This document shows, piece after piece, positions 12,390 to 24,590 of a stretch of DNA of 64,000 nucleotides; the stretch's first letter is position 1; each line of letters opens with the position of its first letter. The DNA is from Archilochus colubris. Lineage: Eukaryota; Chordata; Aves; Apodiformes; Trochilidae. Location: positions 12,770,609 through 12,834,608 of the forward strand of contig CM041084.1 of the NCBI GenBank assembly GCA_023079485.1, written 5' to 3'. Below the pieces are notes generated by a model that made no database searches, was not told the DNA's origin, and saw only the letters and a list, made by a program, of their open reading frames with translations. Position numbers and translations under genes: made by a program.

Positions 12390-14330
12390 AGCTAGAGTTT
12401 GGAGACTTTCCTTGTGACACAGGAGGAACAAATTCCAGACACCTTCATGATCAAATGAAGGAGAATCATGATGGAGCCCTAAAGCAAAAAGGAACATAGA
12501 GTTGGAATCAAGGATAAGCTACAAAGGAGTAATTTAGAAGCAATTTGTGGGCATGTAAAGGTGGTTTGGGGAAAGCCAAAGTTCAAATACAGTTGAAACT
12601 TGAGTAGACATCACAGATGAGAACCTTTACCACCATGTTCATTGTGAAAAGCTGGGCAAGGTAAGTGGCTGCACATCACTGAACGGTGCAGGTGATTTAG
12701 AGACCAAAGACAAAGATGAGGGTTTGTCTTGACCTTACTCATCAAGATCTCCCATGCCTCTGTGATTAGGAGTGAGGCTCAAGAAGGAAAACTACAAAAA
12801 TGGAGAAATGGATGAGGGTAGAATCAAAGGCTACTTGGAGAATTCAGATCATATACATCTACAGCACCTGCCAGGATGCATTTAAGGGTGCTGGAAGAAG
12901 TGACTGACATGCAAGGTGGTTCTCTAATGTCTTTGAAAGGCTGTGAAGAACACAGGATGTAGTCTTATGCTAGTGCTTTTCCAAAAAAAAAAAAAAACAA
13001 AATAAACACACACACACACACAAAAAAAAACCAAAAAAAAAACAAAGAAAAAAAAAAGAAAAAAAAAAAGAAAAAGGAAAAAAGGCTATCTTCAGTCACT
13101 GGAGAAAATGTAAAACAAATTCTCTGAGAGCAGCACATTTCTGGGAACATAAGAGAGAAAACAGTGATTGGGAACATTCAGCTTGGTAACCATACTGGCT
13201 ACTGAAGGTAAATGCTGCCTAAGCAATCATCCCACAAAATTGGCCACAATATTCTTGTACTGAAAGTAGAATTTTATAGTTTGGGTGGGTGGACAACTGG
13301 AGGGATAAAAAGCTAATTAGACAGTGAAGCTCAGAGGGCAGTGGATAATGAAGGTTGGTAATAAGAGGATTATCACAGTGCTCTATCTTTAGATCTGCTC
13401 TTCTCAGCATCTTCAAGAAGCTGGCATGTGAGTGCACTCCATACAGAGTTGTGATAGGCTGTGTATAAATTAAATTTTGGGTCAGTGGCAAAAGTGAGTG
13501 CACTGTGACCAAGTTTGCACGTGACACCCAACTGCAGGACAAATTAATAAATTCAAGGGCAAGGCTGTCATCCAGGAGGACCTGGACAGGCTGAAGGAAT
13601 GGGAAAATAGGAACCTTATGAAATTAGGCCAGGACTAATGCTTGGTCCAGCACAAGGCAGGGAGAAGCCTCTTGCAGCAATAAAGATGAGAGCTGGAGGG
13701 CCAGGGAGAAAGTCTATGGGAAGGGTCCTGCAGAGAAAAACAAGGGCTGACAGTGTCCTGGTATGCATGAACATGGCCAAGGACAGAAGAAAGGGATCAT
13801 CCTATCTGCTCAGCAGCCATTAGACCCCATCTAGATATTACATGTAATTTTATCCTCCCCAAATGAGAAAGAATATCACAGGAACAAATTCAGAAAAGGC
13901 CACCAAGGTGACTTGGACTAGAGCATTTATTCTATATAAAGAATCTGAGGAATCTGAGGAATATGACACCCATCTGGGGAAGGGAGGTTTGGGGAACAAG
14001 GAACTTCAGACCCCAAAGGCGTCTTCCCACAGTACCTAGAGAACTAGGTACTAGTTGAGTGGACAGGATTGTATGGGAGGAGCTCTAAAGAAAGTAGACA
14101 GAAACTGAAATGAAGAAGCTCAGTCTGGATACTGGGAAACCCTTTTCCAAAATGAGATAGTTGAACAGAGAAAGAGGCTGCCCAATTTCCATCCTTGGGG
14201 GCTTTTAAGGTTAAAGACTTGCATAACTTGCATTGATGTCATAGCTAACCCTGCAGAGTTATCAGGAGGTTGGATGAGACACTTCCTGAAGGTCTATACA
14301 ATCTAAATTATCCTGGGATATCTACTCAGA
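12390..14330 (+). mobile_element. Old CR1 LINE copy, sense strand, ORF2 3' part plus 3' UTR
   Basis: A decayed CR1 in plus orientation, recognised by its ordered blocks. GTTTGGGGAAAGCCAAAGTT is near 12569, CATTTAAGGGTGCTGGAAGA near 12878 and GGGTGGGTGGACAACTGG near 13281. CTCAGAGGGCAGTGGATAAT is near 13330, AAGTTTGCACGTGACACCCA near 13511, GAGGACCTGGACAGGCTGAA near 13576, and GGTTGGATGAGAC-type 3' UTR sequence near 14269. These correspond to the reverse-transcriptase 3' half of ORF2 and the 3' end. Stops and indels throughout make it a non-coding fossil; frames at 13219-13542 and 13638-13823 are shadows. An A-rich/CA tract (12981-13083) interrupts it. The upstream boundary is uncertain by about 150 bp; 13490-14320 is the surest part. 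Confidence 0.82.
12981..13083. repeat. A-rich tract with (CA)n core inside CR1
   Basis: A-runs flank about nine CA units (13005-13022), followed by AAAAAG-type units. It lies in the middle of the CR1 ORF2 remnant, where CR1 itself carries an A-rich stretch. It may have expanded from that seed; this is inference. The minus frame at 12965-13177 is its artefact. Confidence 0.9.
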
Positions 14331-17060
14331 GAGACTCTTTCCCAAAATAATAATAATAAAAAAAATTGTGAAGACATTTTAATTTCTGGAAAAAAGAAGA
14401 ATTAGAACAATTTCATTAACATATTTTTATGAATAAGAATAAAAATTTTCTGTGAAAATATAATTTTTTTTAATAGAAGGTGAATAATCTTTTACATTGC
14501 CTTAGCAAAGCTATGAAGGTTTATGGCAGAGACTAGTAAAGTCTTAGTGCTTTTTGTGCAATGTTTTGGGATTGTTGAGTGGAAGGTTCCTCCTTCCAGA
14601 GTTGTAAAGGACTGATCATTAGTGTGAACTTTGATCTGTTTCTTATGGATATGAATTTATGTTTTAAACAATCTTGTTAGAAATCTTTTAAAAAATAATG
14701 TAAGAAATTTTTAAAAATTAAAATCTTAATTCTCAGGGCTTAATTTTTGCCTGCTGAATATCTGCCTGAATTCTGGGAGGAATACTTTTGGAGGGATGAT
14801 CTCATCAAAGTACTTTCACTCCTTTCCAAGAACAAATTGTAAATTTATACATACTGCTAGGCACAAAGCATTATGACATTCTGAGCTGCTTTACCTTTCC
14901 AGTGGTACAAGACTGCCTGTGTTAGGGATGATCCTTTTGCTCTTCAAAAAAAAATGAAACCCAAGTGAGAAAATTAGAAGTAGGAGTGAGGAAAGAAGTT
15001 ATAAATCTGAACAGGGAAAGAAAGAACAGCAGAGGGATTTATTACACAAGTACAAATTTCATACTCCTGCTGGTGTCTATGATCTTGTTGAAACTAGTAC
15101 AGATGGTAATATCATCTGTTACTCAGCATAATCAAGGCGTTTTTCAGTATCAAGGTGTCAAAAAGCCTTTGATGGCAAGGTGACTCTATGCTGCATCAGT
15201 TTTGATCATAACACAGTCACCAGCTAAATCAGTTTCCCTTTCCCTCACAACCACTGATTTCTGTAACCACTTTTGTGCTTCAACTAGAATCAGACTTTTG
15301 CTGTTTGGAAAAGTATGCAGTATTTCATGCAATATATATACTATAATAGATAACTTTTTATAGGTGTAATCACAGGTACCAATACTTATTATTTGCCTCA
15401 ATTTACAGTATTTTAAAATCAATAATTTTCCTCAAGTCCTAATTTCCTGGATTTTTTTCTATCTAGGTGATTTTTTTTCCCCAGATAACAGTGCTGTAGA
15501 ATGATGATTGAATATGTGGCTTATTGTTGAATACTTAAGCACAGTTTTAATAAGAGGTCATTAAATCTGATGCATGGGGACTCTACAGACAATGTCATCT
15601 GTCACTCTACACTGAGTGAAAGAAAGTAGAAGAGCAGCTGGTTTCAGTTCTCATGAGTTTCACATTTTCCTTATTTCTGAATCACATAGGATAAATTCCT
15701 ATAGTCCTAATCTATTTTTTTAGTCACAGCTGAAACACAAAAAAGAATTTAGACCCAACCTGATATGTTTTCTCTAGCTTTGAGCTGAGATCATAAAAAG
15801 CATGGAAGTTTCAGCATTCATCTTCTCAGAATTTATGTATCAGCTCATTTCGTTTTAGTTTAGTAGAAATTTGAAATCTTTGTGAAATTATCCAGTCAAA
15901 CCTTGCTAACAAGTATCAAAACAACCTCAAATGAGCTTGTTTTCACCTGATTGCAGGTTTGTTTATATTATTATCCTAGCCTGGAAAAAAAATATTAATA
16001 ATTCAGCTTTTAGGAACTATATTCTCTGCCAGATACAAGATGCCTCATCCATCATATTACTTAAAGTCTACCTAGCTAATTATTGACTCATTGCTGCTTA
16101 TTCCTGTGAAAAAAAAATTCATCACTCTGTAGACCCTGAAATAATAGTTAAACTGTAATCCTGTCATTTAAACTTCTTTGAAATAAGTCAAAGGCAAAGC
16201 AAATGCCAAACCAAAGCAAATGTCCTTGAATCTGATACTTTAAAAAATTGCAAAAGCACAAATCAAAATATTGTCTTTATAACTTTTAAGAACTTTTTTT
16301 TTCTTTCTTTTGTTAAAACATAAAAGCATAATCAGTTTTATACCAAAACCACATTTCCCAGTGCTTAACCTATGAGCCATATCTCTCTGATCATAAACTG
16401 GGCTCTAGGATGATGATGAAGTCAGTGAAGAAATTGCAGAGCTGATTCCAGACAAGACTCCTTTCTGACTCAGAAAGCATTTGTGCCATTTAAAAAGCAG
16501 ACTGCATATGCTCCATTTTTGCTATTCCATGTGTCACACCACAGATTGCAGGATACAAAAGTAATTTTATTACATTCCTCATCTCCTATTCCCACATTCT
16601 TTCGAAATTGTGCCACCAGCTGACCTTGCCTACAAACACAACAACTGTTCTTCAACTGCATAATTTCAAAACATATCAGAACATTAATAAGGACACTGTG
16701 GCTCAGAAAATGAAAACAATATGTGCCTACAGTACTGGAGGCTTTTTCCACAGTAGCAGTTACCCTATCACATCTGCTACCTATTGTGGTTACATCTTCT
16801 TCCATTTATAGATTTAACATACAGATATTTTTATGTGAAAAGAGGGTGTCCAACCCTTACAAAGTCTGTGTACACAAGTTATATGTAATAACATAGTCAG
16901 AAAAAACACTGAAGAACTGTTTTCTTTGTGCTTACTTCTGAAAACATCTGACACTGGAATTCACACTTTGTCTTTTCATAATTGGTATCTATCTTTCTAG
17001 TAAGGAAGAATCAATGGCAAAAAAACTGATTAAGAAAATTAAGAATTAAGAATTAAATGG
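14331..17060. other. Unique AT-rich non-coding sequence
   Basis: About 2.7 kb. It contains an (AAT)n/A-run at 14346-14366 and a short AAGAATT tandem at about 17030-17055. No gene is supported; frames at 14965-15183, 15186-15422 and 16470-16811 have no recognisable feature. Confidence 0.5.
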
Positions 17061-17168
17061 AGCTTTGAGAAACCTGGCTTAGTGGAACGTGTCCCTGCCC
17101 AGTCAGTGGCCTTGGCTCTAGATGATCTTTAAGGTTCCTTCCAATCCAAACCATTCCCTGATCTGTCT
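17061..17168 (+). mobile_element. CR1 LINE 3' end fragment, sense
   Basis: About 108 bp resembling the terminal CR1 3' UTR: TAGTGGAACGTGTCCCTGCC, then TAGATGATCTTTAAGGTTCC and TTCCAATCCAAACCATTCC. It is 5'-truncated, as is usual for CR1. Confidence 0.88.
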
Positions 17169-20100
17169 GGTCATTTGGTGGGAATGGAGAGAGACATCCT
17201 TGTTTCACAGCTGTCACCTCACTGCAGGGAAGGGATGTGAGGAATGTTAGGATTTACAAATCCTGTTTCTATTTCAATTTAAGACAACTCTGTCAGTGTA
17301 TCCACATACCCCCAAACTCCTGCCTGAATTTTTGTCTTCATCCAAACCCAAGGCTTTCGCCAGTACTGCCAAGAACATTTCTATTTAGCTCCAAGCATCT
17401 CACAGTGGCCTAAAAAGAGTAAGTAACCAGTCTCACACATAGATCACATAGATCTGGTTGTAGAAGTGCTCCCAGCAGGACTGCTACATGACTTCTTCCA
17501 TGGTGTGAATAAGGCACATGTCACAATGGAGAGTGTTAGCAAGGAAGAAAGTTTACAGGGTCCTTTACCCCATCTCCTCCTATCTACTATTTATTTTTTA
17601 CTCTGTTCTGAGGTTCTTTGTATGCTCTCAGATAGGAAACTGAGACAAAAAGATTGGTTAACATCTATCACTGTTACACTCTATAACATTGCACTCATTT
17701 TTTTGTTTCTACAAGACTGCCCAATTTTTTCTTTTAATATATATATAGTCAAACCTATGCACAACTGAGAATAAAAATAGCAAAGGCTAATACAAGGAAT
17801 GCCACTTAAACAATCTGAAACTGTTTGAAAGAAGACATCTGGAAACCATCTGGTAATAACCCATCAGAGTAAGACTTCTTTCAAATATCATCAAGGGACA
17901 GCCTTTCCACTGAAGCAGTAGCTAGGAAGCCTAACAGCATTGGGTAAAGACCCAAGGCAAGTTAATCCCATTCATGATCTGAAAATCTGCCTAAGATTTC
18001 AGGTAAAAAATGAAAACAAAACTAACAAACACATAAACTTGTGTGGACAATGGATGTGATTATGAACACTACAAAGGGGAAGAAAGTGTGTAAAATCTGT
18101 GAGACAAGAATCAAGTCAGGTAAAGACTAGTAGGAAAATAAAGAGAAGACAGAGACTAGATAGGATACAGTTTAAAAAAAATATGTAAAAATATGTAAAA
18201 AAGGATCAGGGACAAGTTTAGAAACACAAGAAAGAGCTCATCATAGTGTTTTCCAAGGAAGAAGTTACCTCTGAACATAGCAACTGCAAAGTGGTGGGCT
18301 TAGGTCTCTAATGGATTTAGGAGATGAGCAGAGCAGAGTAATTTAAACAATTTGTTTGAACCTAGTAACAAATTGAAAAAAAGCAAATTATTTCTGGATC
18401 CTGGTATCAAGACAAAACAACATTCCTTCTTATAGTTAAAGGGTAGCTCGACCAACTATTACAGCAGGTGGACATGGAAAGCAGGATTTTAATCTAATTG
18501 ATGGCTGAATAGAAAGCAGATGCATTTACCTGCTAAGTATGATGAATAATTGCTAGTGTGAATGGAATGCAGGTGAGGTTATCACACTTGAGCATCTAGT
18601 TCATTGTATATGGATGTTCAAAACTAAGACAAGAATAACCCCGAGGATTAGATGGTATGATAAAATAGATTAACAATAGTTACAATCTACTGCTGATGGT
18701 AGACAACCATATCATAGAAAGCTGGTAACTGAGATCAACCAAGAACCCCAGGAATAACTTAGGGTATCACCTGAAACATATACACAGACCGACACAACTT
18801 GCCACTGAGTGTTGTTTTGTCACTACCACACAGTACTGTATTTCAGTTGTATTGTATTGACTGGTATAGAAACAACCCCACTACCAAATCCCATTTGGAA
18901 TGAAATCTCAAACTGTTAGATTTGGAATGACTCTGCAAGGCTGGAGCTGCCTCTAACACCATTGGAAATCAGCATATTCTTGGCTCGGTGACTTATCATA
19001 AGTGACTGAACTGCTGAAGTCATTCATAGTGCTAAAACTAAGTTGAAAAGAAGCATCAGACAATTACAGCCTTCTACACAAGTGTTAGGAAGTCCTCTGT
19101 AGGTTGGTATAACTTATGAATTTCAGGAACTTCTAAATTAAGTATGATTGAACTATTTATTTTTCTCAAATAAATTATTAGAAACACATTCCACTTCCTC
19201 TTAAATTTTCCTTGCCTTAATAATCCCATTCCTTAATAATTGCTTACACTTGGGAGATAATAAATTTTTCTGACAATGCTTTGATACCTGCTAAAGAGTT
19301 TACTATATGTAATTTGCTTTATTTTAGACAGTCATTTGAAATAAGTGGCTTTCTTTTTTCTGTAGTTATTTATATCTGTCAAGAAGAAAGATGGGGAAGA
19401 ATGGAAAAGCTGAGTTGTGGTAGTTGGATTGTAAATACTTGTTATTGGGTTGAAAATGCAAGTAATTCTTGCACTTTTTATTAGCGTGAATAATCACTTT
19501 GATATTAGTAACATTTTTCTGCTTGAACTGTAGTCACACAAACTCTCTTGAAATCCATAACTGTAGGAAAATCACTTAAAAAATCAACTTTAATTTTACA
19601 GAACACTTTTTTTTTAATCAGAGCAATTGGGTGACAAGATAGTTTGTCTTAAATTCATTCCAGAGATTCCTTAAGTGATTTATTTTGCTTTACCATGTGA
19701 TATTCTCTGATGTCAGCTTCTGAGCTGATCTGATGCACTTTGTGATTGAATTTATCCTACTCTAATGTGGCCAGGAAGAAAATAATTTCCTGCTTGATTA
19801 TGAGATGATCACTGATATGAGAATTCCCCTGTTATGGGTGCATGGTCTCAGTGGCAATTACAAATATATCCTTAATCTAAGTTGAGAGATGAAAAGAGGA
19901 TGAGAGGTTGTGGCTTTGTTTGCAGATTTGGAAAGATAAAAAACACTCAGTGACATAGAGATGGTTTAACTATTCTTGTTTTCATTACTGTAATTTGTAT
20001 ATTTTCCTGCTGAAAGAAATATTCCAAACAGCTGAATTGGGCTTGGCATAGGGGGAGGACACTAATTCACCCCAGCTGACATTCTCACATGATACCATAA

Positions 20101-20315
20101 GTGGTGCAGATGTCACCACCAGGCCAGCAAGTGCCCATAGCATCATACACAAGCAATTGTATTGTCCCTGACTGCGTGGTGTAGAGAGCAACCACTTACA
20201 TTGTGTAAATCTTTTCCTGTCCAACTAATCCTGCTGGGTGTTCACAAGGACTGAACCAATTTGTTTATTCATCAGGAAGATTAATTTCAGCTGGTGCTGC
20301 TTTGCTGTCAGCAAA
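17169..20315. other. Unique AT-rich non-coding sequence
   Basis: About 3.1 kb with no supported gene. A TA-rich run lies at 17737-17748 and a short AAAAATATGT duplication near 18175-18200. The part at about 19140-19330 is repeat-free and holds TAATCCC, TTAATAATTG and CATTCC-type motifs; regulatory use is only a guess. Confidence 0.5.
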
Positions 20316-20359
20316 GAAAAAGAAAAAAAAAAAAGCAAGCAAGCAAAACAAAACAAAAC
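20316..20359. repeat. A-rich simple repeat with GCAA and AAAAC units
   Basis: A-runs followed by three AGCA-type units and then AAAAC units. The overlapping plus frame at 20238-20477 is an artefact of this tract and its flanks. Confidence 0.85.
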
Positions 20360-21849
20360 TCAAAAATCTTTAACTGAAAGGGAAGTCTCAGCTCTCTTTT
20401 TCCATGCAGATGGTGCTGTTTACCAGCTATCTCTCAGTGCAGGAAGGAGACCAAAGCCTACAGCTGGTTCAAACTAATCCAAGCAAAAACTGAAGTAATG
20501 AGGAGAAGAAAAGTAATTTGTTGAATTCTGTGATTGTAGTGATCTCACAGGTAGTCCAACTATAGCTCTACTAATAGTCTACTCATTAGGTAAAAATTGC
20601 ATCTTTGATACCCAAATCGTAGTGTTGCTGGGAAAGTTTTCTGCATTAAGTGATTAATACTAACCCTGTCCTAATTTCTGATTGAAATAAAACTCTCAGA
20701 TTTCCCCTTGAGAATTAACTTCTTTTTTCCCTCTTTAAGGTAGGACATTACAACTGACTGTGTTGAACCAATACCTGGGCTGGAAGGGTAGGTCAGCTGA
20801 GGGTAGTTATAGGCAGGTAGCTGCTGAGAGGAACCAGGCACAGTCCACGTAGTCTGTAAGTCCTGTCAGAGCAGGGTGTCTCTGGCAGGAAGGTATCCAA
20901 CTTTGGCTGCTTGGTATGAGAGCTCAGACTCACCCAGTGACACATTTTGGTACATCTGCAGGTGAATACAAACAGAAGGTAAGATGACAAACATGAGAAA
21001 TTTCTTGCATAAGAAATGGTGTAGATAGTTCTGTGTCGTACAAGGTGCATGCTTCTTCCCAGCATGGCACCTTGAAGGAAGAATATGGCAATGCTCTGTC
21101 CAAATCAAATATACCTCACTGCAGATAAATGAAAACCAAACAAGAAAAATAAAAGAGGATGAGCAAATGAAACACCTAATTATCATTTGCGTGAATATCT
21201 GGGATTCTGAGTATAAAGGAGTTGTCTAATGGTGAGTTTCCACATGCACCTGCTGGTTGCCACCACAACTGTGGCGTATACTGGAGCCACAGCTGTGTGA
21301 ATAAGACCACCTGACTTTCAAAAGTGATGTTCCTAAAGCTTAGCAGACAAATCTATCCCTTTTCTATTGTATAATTCAGCTGAGTGTAAATAAAATGCAC
21401 TGTTATTCTTGGCATAATAAATTACTAGTATTTTTCTGGCCACTGAAGTGAGTATAAATGTTGGTTTTGCATGAAAAAAAAAGACACATGGATTTTTGTA
21501 CACTTACTTTTCTTCAGGTACTCAGGTGTTATTTATTAGAGCATGCTGACCTCTGATCATAACCTCCTACTCACCTGAATTTCCTTTTCTATTGTAGCCA
21601 GAAAGTTTATAGAGTCCTTAGTACATACAAGAACATTTTTGTTTGCTGATTAATGAAATTAAGACTCATTATAATTCTTAGAGTTAAATGTTATCACTGG
21701 AACAAGGAAAAAGTCTGCTTCACCCTAAAGAAATACGTGAGAAACCACACAGTGAAGGAAGGGAGCAAGACATATGAGTAGTCACCCTATTGACCTCCAG
21801 GCAATTGCAAGAGTCAAGAAGTGATAGAGATTAAAAATAACTTCTAGCA
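20360..21849. other. Unique non-coding sequence
   Basis: No firm gene. Overlapping minus frames at 20793-21065 and 20866-21186 share the same DNA and show no domain. A minus-strand exon-like interval at 21575-21645 is listed separately. Confidence 0.45.
21575..21645 (-). other. Possible 71-bp exon by splice signals (weak)
   Basis: On the minus strand a T-rich stretch ending ATTAATCAG precedes the interval, and CAG|GTGAGTAGG, a strong donor consensus, ends it. One frame stays open through the whole interval and runs about 25 codons from the nearest stop to the donor (including ...DSINFLATIEKEIQ). There is no homology evidence. About one such donor per window is expected by chance, so this is only a candidate. 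Confidence 0.12.
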
Positions 21850-21976
21850 CCCATTTCAGGGAGACCAGGTCAGACAAGCCTCTCTCAGGAATCATTGATC
21901 TTAACTTCAGGCAAAGCAGTGGACAAGATGACTCCAAAGATCTTTTTCCAGCCTTATCCTGTGATAGTATGATGAG
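21850..21976 (+). mobile_element. Diverged CR1 3' end fragment, sense (probable)
   Basis: The tail GTGGACAAGATGACTCCAAAGATCTTTTTCCAGCCTTATCCTGTGATAGTATGATG-like sequence follows the pattern of older CR1 3' ends (GTGGACTAGATGACCTC..., then CTTCCAGCC and a TGATTCTATGA terminus). The upstream limit is unclear, and divergence is high. Confidence 0.6.
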
Positions 21977-22589
21977 ACCTAAATTTCCTTGGGAAAATCA
22001 GGCAGTGGAGGAGTTACTTTCCTGTGGAACTTGGCCATCAAGTTTGGGAATGTTATTTGGATAGATTTTGTGTAAACCGTTGCTATTAAAAAAAACTATT
22101 ATTGCTTTGTTAGCATCTTTTTTCCACTTTGCCTTGTTGCAAGCCTATGCTGAATACCTTTAGGTGAGGTAAGTCCTCAAGGAGAGTATTAGCAATTTTA
22201 CTGGATAAATGCATAATTTCACTGACTTTTTGCTGCTTGTAGATGACAGTAAATTTTTTAACCCCACTCATACAAATTCTGAAGTAGAACTTTATGAGCG
22301 TGAAAGCAAAGACATTTGCAGAGACCTTCTCTTTCTTTATTGCAGAGTATCCACATTACATTGTAAGATTTCCTGATTTTAATTTCCTATTTCAGTAAAA
22401 ACAAAAGATGCAGCATACATACAGTTCTTCATTTATCCAGAAATATGTTAGGAAAAAAAACATCGTAACATCTCAAAGAACAGAGTTTCCTGAAAAATCC
22501 AATTTTACATCCTCAAGTTTTGTTCCTTTGTAAAAAACTAAAATGTTGGCATTTCTTGACAGGCAGAGTGATTACTTGATAAGATTACA

Positions 22590-23110
22590 CAGATAATGTG
22601 ACATTCATCATTTTTCATAAATAATTAAATACAACAAAAGTAATATTTTAAATAGACAATCAAGCACACAATGGGTAATTATTTGTATAGAGCTTCCTAT
22701 CTTACAGTGTACAGTGCTTAATTAGACCTTAAGGGACAGTGCAAATTTGCTAATCATATGTGCCAGTCACAGCCAACATTTTAAACCAAAGTTCCAGTCT
22801 CCTGTCTACATCTGCACATAATTTGCTTATTAGTTTATGTGCACAATTTCAACTCTTTAACATTCAGTTTTGATTGGTTTTATTATATTAATGGGATAAT
22901 AACATCATTCATAATCAATGTGCTCCAAATGTAAATGATTTTAATTGTTCACACATAATAGTCTTTTCTATTAAAAAACCCCATATTGATGCCTAGTTGA
23001 GAAAATTAATTTGCTGTGTTTGTTACTATAATGAAATAAAAGTTGTTCCAATTTAATGAATTCAGCAGTAGATTTCATAACTTCATTATGAACACAAACT
23101 CAATTTTCTG
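22590..23110. promoter_or_regulatory. Possible conserved non-coding element (motif-based guess)
   Basis: A repeat-free stretch with many homeodomain-type cores: GGTAATTATTTG, GCTTAATTAGACC, TTGCTAATCATATG, TATTAATGGGATAA, AAAATTAATTTGC and TTAATGAATTC. The texture (mixed, non-repetitive, TAAT-rich, no CpG) resembles vertebrate developmental enhancers in gene deserts. I cannot test conservation from one sequence. Confidence 0.2.
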
Positions 23111-23799
23111 AGGGTAACTTACCATTAGTTCAAATGAAAAGATTCATTCTCTGGAAAATTCAGGAGTCACTGGTTCTATTCCTTGGGGTCATTCCAATTA
23201 ATAAAATGAGAAATATTTAACAATGATATAGAGTGAATATTGAGAGATGCAATTGAAAGAATTCTTCCCATGTCTCGAATTTCAGAATTTTCCCAGCTGA
23301 ACTTCTATTTTTAAAAAGTTTCTCCAGGGAGGAAGCAGAAAAAATAGTGAAAACATCATTTAACTATTTGCATACAAAACTATTTGAGGCCCTTTTGTAT
23401 ATTCTCTCATGAACTTGAAAACAATGGCTCTGTTTTTTGTTACCACATTATAAAACTGTATACATCTAATGCACAGATGTGTGAAACATTAACTTGGAGG
23501 CTTACTTAATGAGCATCAAACTTAGATCCTCCAGCACTGCAGGGTGTAAAAGGTGTGGATACAAGTACTCAAGTGCTCAATAGTATGAAAAAGGTTATGG
23601 TAAACTAAAACTGACAATAAACTTAAATGATAACTGATATCTGGCATACTATCTTTTGCTAGGCCTTAGAACAAAGTCACTAATATTTGGAGCTCTGGAA
23701 ATGAAATCCTAGGGATACTAGTAAAATAGTGGGTTAGCATGCTAAAAGAGAAATCTTTTCTTGAACCCTGATATCAAAAACATTCCTCAACTATTGTGT

Positions 23800-23826
23800 A
23801 TTTCCAATTAGCAATTTCCAATTAGC
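23800..23826. repeat. 14-bp tandem duplication
   Basis: ATTTCCAATTAGC occurs at 23800-23812 and again at 23814-23826, a perfect two-copy direct repeat. Confidence 0.85.
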
Positions 23827-24560
23827 TACTGTTTTATCTTCGTGGGCTGTTTTCAGTTTGTTTCTTGTTTTTAGACTTTCGGCTTTTGTTTGCTGTTTTG
23901 GGGCTATTTTTGTTTTGTTTCTCTTTTTCAATTTAAGGGGTAATTTTCACATGTTTCTGGCCTTCTAAAATCCTTCTCGTGATATAAATCTCAGTCCAAT
24001 AGAAATTTTAGGTCTCAGAGAGCAAACTGCTCACATTCACCACTCCATCCCTACATATGATTTAGTTAAGTATTAAATTCAAAGCATAGATACGTAACAG
24101 GTCAGGATTAATGATCTGTTTTTAAAATTTTCTTTATTTTCTTTTTTTTTTTTTAAGTTTGGAGACTTCAATGTCTAGGTAACTGTAAGCATATGGGTCT
24201 TTCTAACTGAAATTGGAGGAATCCAAAGTTCCAACCCAGTACAATTAAATTGTGAAACTCCAAGCTAAAGGCTTATGTTGAGTTACACCTGTGATTCAAG
24301 AAAAGCTTAAACTCTGTTGTGTTTAGTGTAGAACATTCAACACTAAGTTGCTATGTATATTCTGAACAACTGGATGAGCGGAGTCAAGTGAGGAAAAATG
24401 GTATAAGGTGATATTGGATAATTCACAAAGTACCCCATTTTAATTCGTCTTCCTAAAATCTGTGGCTAGTTTTGCAAATTCAGTGAATTAGGGAAGTTCA
24501 AAAATTATCCTGACTTTTTAACATTTAGCCATAGTGAATGGAAGTTTCAGGCTTTTTTTT

Positions 24561-24590
24561 TCATATGTATATATATATGTATATATATAA
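24561..24590. repeat. (TA)n-rich simple repeat
   Basis: Alternating TA with two GTA interruptions, directly after a T-run. Confidence 0.85.

Noticed and set aside
12661..12668. AAG|GTAAGTG splice donor
   Set aside because: It falls within the CR1 fossil, where the bases follow the CR1 pattern; no acceptor or exon context.
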